Assembly: GCF_017357405.1 (NCBI RefSeq)
Contig: NZ_CP071598.1
Location: 992,001 to 1,056,000 of the forward strand
DNA length: 64,000 nt
Source of the DNA: Halomontanus rarus
GTDB taxonomy: Archaea > Halobacteriota > Halobacteria > Halobacteriales > Natrialbaceae
Direction: 5' to 3'
Positions 62,563-64,000 of this stretch are shown here, piece after piece. The stretch's first letter is position 1, and each line of letters begins with the position of its first letter. The position numbers were made by a program, and so were the translations under genes. The notes under the pieces are model-generated. The model searched no databases. It was not told where the DNA came from and saw only the letters and a program-made list of their open reading frames with translations.

Positions 62563-63713
62563 GACGACTCACCCGCGGTTCCGTCGTCATCGCCCGCAGC
62601 AGCGTTGCCGGTCCCGGTTTCAGTCTCGGCCCCACCGTCGCTCGCGTTCGCCTCGGTATTCACGGCGAGTCGTTCACGCGGTGACGGATACCGCATCGCG
62701 CTGCGACCGTAGAAGACGAATCTGACGGCTCGCTCGAGTCCGCCGTCTAACAGGTCTTCGCGAGAGCCGGAGGTCAACGAGTGAACGACGAACTCGCGGT
62801 TTCGGACGTCGACGGTGAGGGTTCCGGGCGTGAGCGTGATGCTGTTCGCGAGGGTCGTCGTCGCCGTCCCACCCCAGACGCCCGCCTCGAAGCGTTCCAT
62901 GGTTGGATCGATCGGGAGGGACGGATGGAGCACGACGTACGCGATCTGAACGTTCGCCGTGACGATCTTCCAGAGTAAATAGGGAACGTAGAGGAGCCAC
63001 CGCCAGGCCGTCGTCACTACTCGAGTGGGCTGAGGCGTTTGCTCGAAGGTAATCCGCGAGAGAACACCGGCGACCAGCAGCGCTGTCACACCGCCGGTAA
63101 CGAGATCGAACATCACGTCTCCGAAGCCGCCGAGTACCAGGTAAAATCCGAACGAGAGTCCCGCGACCGACAGAAACTGCGCGAGTCCGCCGCGAGTGAC
63201 GAGTCTGCCCTTCCGGGCTGGCCGTTCGACTGGAGCCATCTCGAGATCGAACCCCCTGATGTCGCGGAGTTCCGTCTCGATCGAGCGGCCGATCGGCGTC
63301 TCGACGGGCATCCGGTGATCGGGATCGACGATGACCGTCTCGATTTCCCGTTCGTCGGCGACGGCGACGATAGCGTCGACGTATTCGACCGGGTTCGGTG
63401 GATATCGGGCGAGTTCCGGCATCGCTGTCCTGACGTCGACCGACCCCTCGGGATCGGTCATCTCGAGCGTGTCGGTGGCGACCGCTGCAGCACGCTCGAG
63501 CAGGTGGTCGACGTCGTCACGATCGGTCACACCTGGCGGGCCGTCGGGCGTGATCGGCGCGACTAGAAAGAGATCGACGTGTTCGTCGGTTTCCGCGGCG
63601 ACTTCTCGGGCTTCGCGGGCCGCGTACTCGACGGTTTCGTCGAGGGTCGGCGAGTCGGAGACGGGGACGAGAAAGCCGAAATCTGCGTCTCCACTCCCGA
63701 GTTCGGTAGTCAT
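62559..63713 (-). CDS. mnhE: Mrp-type antiporter subunit E with N-terminal UspA-like domain
   Basis: 384 residues, first gene of the nine-gene antiporter operon. The N-terminal 165 residues are soluble and UspA-like (FGFLVPVSDSPTLDETVEYA, VDLFLVAPI, ETVIVDPDHRM). The MnhE domain (about 175-345) follows: two helices, then WRWLLYVPYLLWKIVTANVQ, ITLTPGTLTVDV and FVVHSLT. The tail is acidic and low-complexity. Bacterial MnhE lacks the N-terminal domain, so it is either a regulator or an assembly part particular to haloarchaea. No strong TATA element is visible before the start. Confidence 0.92.
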   Translation of the reverse strand: MTTELGSGDADFGFLVPVSDSPTLDETVEYAAREAREVAAETDEHVDLFLVAPITPDGPPGVTDRDDVDHLLERAAAVATDTLEMTDPEGSVDVRTAMPELARYPPNPVEYVDAIVAVADEREIETVIVDPDHRMPVETPIGRSIETELRDIRGFDLEMAPVERPARKGRLVTRGGLAQFLSVAGLSFGFYLVLGGFGDVMFDLVTGGVTALLVAGVLSRITFEQTPQPTRVVTTAWRWLLYVPYLLWKIVTANVQIAYVVLHPSLPIDPTMERFEAGVWGGTATTTLANSITLTPGTLTVDVRNREFVVHSLTSGSREDLLDGGLERAVRFVFYGRSAMRYPSPRERLAVNTEANASDGGAETETGTGNAAAGDDDGTAGESS

Positions 63714-64000
63714 TGCGCGGAGATTTCCACCGAGTGACCTTCAATGTTCTCGTTTCCCACAACAGACGTGCCCGTTTCCGACGGACAGGCGATTATGCAC
63801 GGAAGAATACGGCAGGTATGATTGCCCGCGAGTTTGTGTAATTTTTATACGGTTGTTCGAGGCGAATCACACTATTTCGCGCGACCGTCCCCGGTCGAGA
63901 AGTGCGTCGAACCGACCCTGTGTATCGCTACCGAGTCGGTCCAGAGAGCGTCGCGAAAACGAGACGCGAGGGTCGTGAATCGAATGCGCCCGATCAATCG
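63714..64000. other. Upstream region of the antiporter operon, edge of window
   Basis: Contains TTTTTATAC at 63842-63850, a good plus-strand TATA element predicting a transcript starting near 63873. The open frame there is basic and not convincing, so the gene it serves probably lies beyond the window. The antiporter promoter should lie around 63735-63760 but no clear TATA match is seen. Confidence 0.4.

Overview
The window is haloarchaeal DNA. It is GC-rich, codons end mostly in G or C, and the predicted proteins are strongly acidic. Exported proteins carry twin-arginine signals followed by a lipobox (RRRF...AGC). Many genes have an archaeal TATA element centred about 25-30 nt before the start codon, as expected for leaderless transcripts. 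The gene set (two CUT1 sugar transporters, TrmB and IclR regulators, a Bat-type HTH protein, an Mrp antiporter operon) fits a carbohydrate-using member of the Natrialbales such as Haloterrigena or Natrinema. The genus is an inference only.

Layout. 1-2140: a glycerate 2-kinase and two tiny membrane proteins. 2215-8582 (minus): a dipeptide/oligosaccharide-type ABC transporter (binding lipoprotein, two permeases, one fused double ATPase). 8613-9754: a decayed, AT-rich stretch holding a broken transposase. 9755-21635: a GH38 alpha-mannosidase facing a CUT1 transporter cassette (MalK-type ATPase, binding lipoprotein, two permeases), followed by two Gfo/Idh/MocA oxidoreductases, a Rid-family protein and an IclR regulator. 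22059-26981: a TrmB-family regulator, two further Gfo/Idh/MocA genes converging on each other, and an endonuclease/exonuclease/phosphatase-fold protein. 27094-32659 (minus): a second CUT1 cassette ending in a DUF624 (YesL-like) protein and a DUF457-like membrane protein. 33525-36375: a small membrane protein, a tyrosine recombinase with a 28-bp 11-6-11 palindromic site upstream of it, and an SGNH hydrolase. 36518-50981: a GH2 and a GH42 glycosidase, a Bat-type regulator, an alpha/beta hydrolase, a pair of ABC half-exporters, a sensor histidine kinase, and a GH5-like/Fn3/CBM9-like lipoprotein. 51370-54866: a recombinase-like protein lacking its catalytic tyrosine, then a translationally coupled GT2 and DUF354 pair. 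55405-63713 (minus): a nine-gene Mrp-type Na+/H+ antiporter operon.

How it may work together. The first 50 kb reads as a glycan utilisation island. Secreted or envelope-bound glycosidases and three binding-protein transporters would deliver oligosaccharides. Cytoplasmic GH38, GH2 and GH42 enzymes would release monosaccharides. The Gfo/Idh/MocA dehydrogenases would oxidise or epimerise them, and glycerate kinase could feed a product into glycolysis. IclR, TrmB and Bat-type proteins are the likely local regulators. The actual sugar cannot be read from sequence; a mannose- and galactose-containing polysaccharide is the simplest guess.

Most notable for a second look are the dif-like 11-6-11 palindrome beside a recombinase gene (35084-35111), the recombinase-like gene whose catalytic end is replaced by a Gly/Gln-rich tail, the GH5-like protein that kept its nucleophile but lost the usual acid/base residue, and several in-frame short tandem repeats at gene ends. 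No CRISPR array, rRNA or tRNA gene was recognised.
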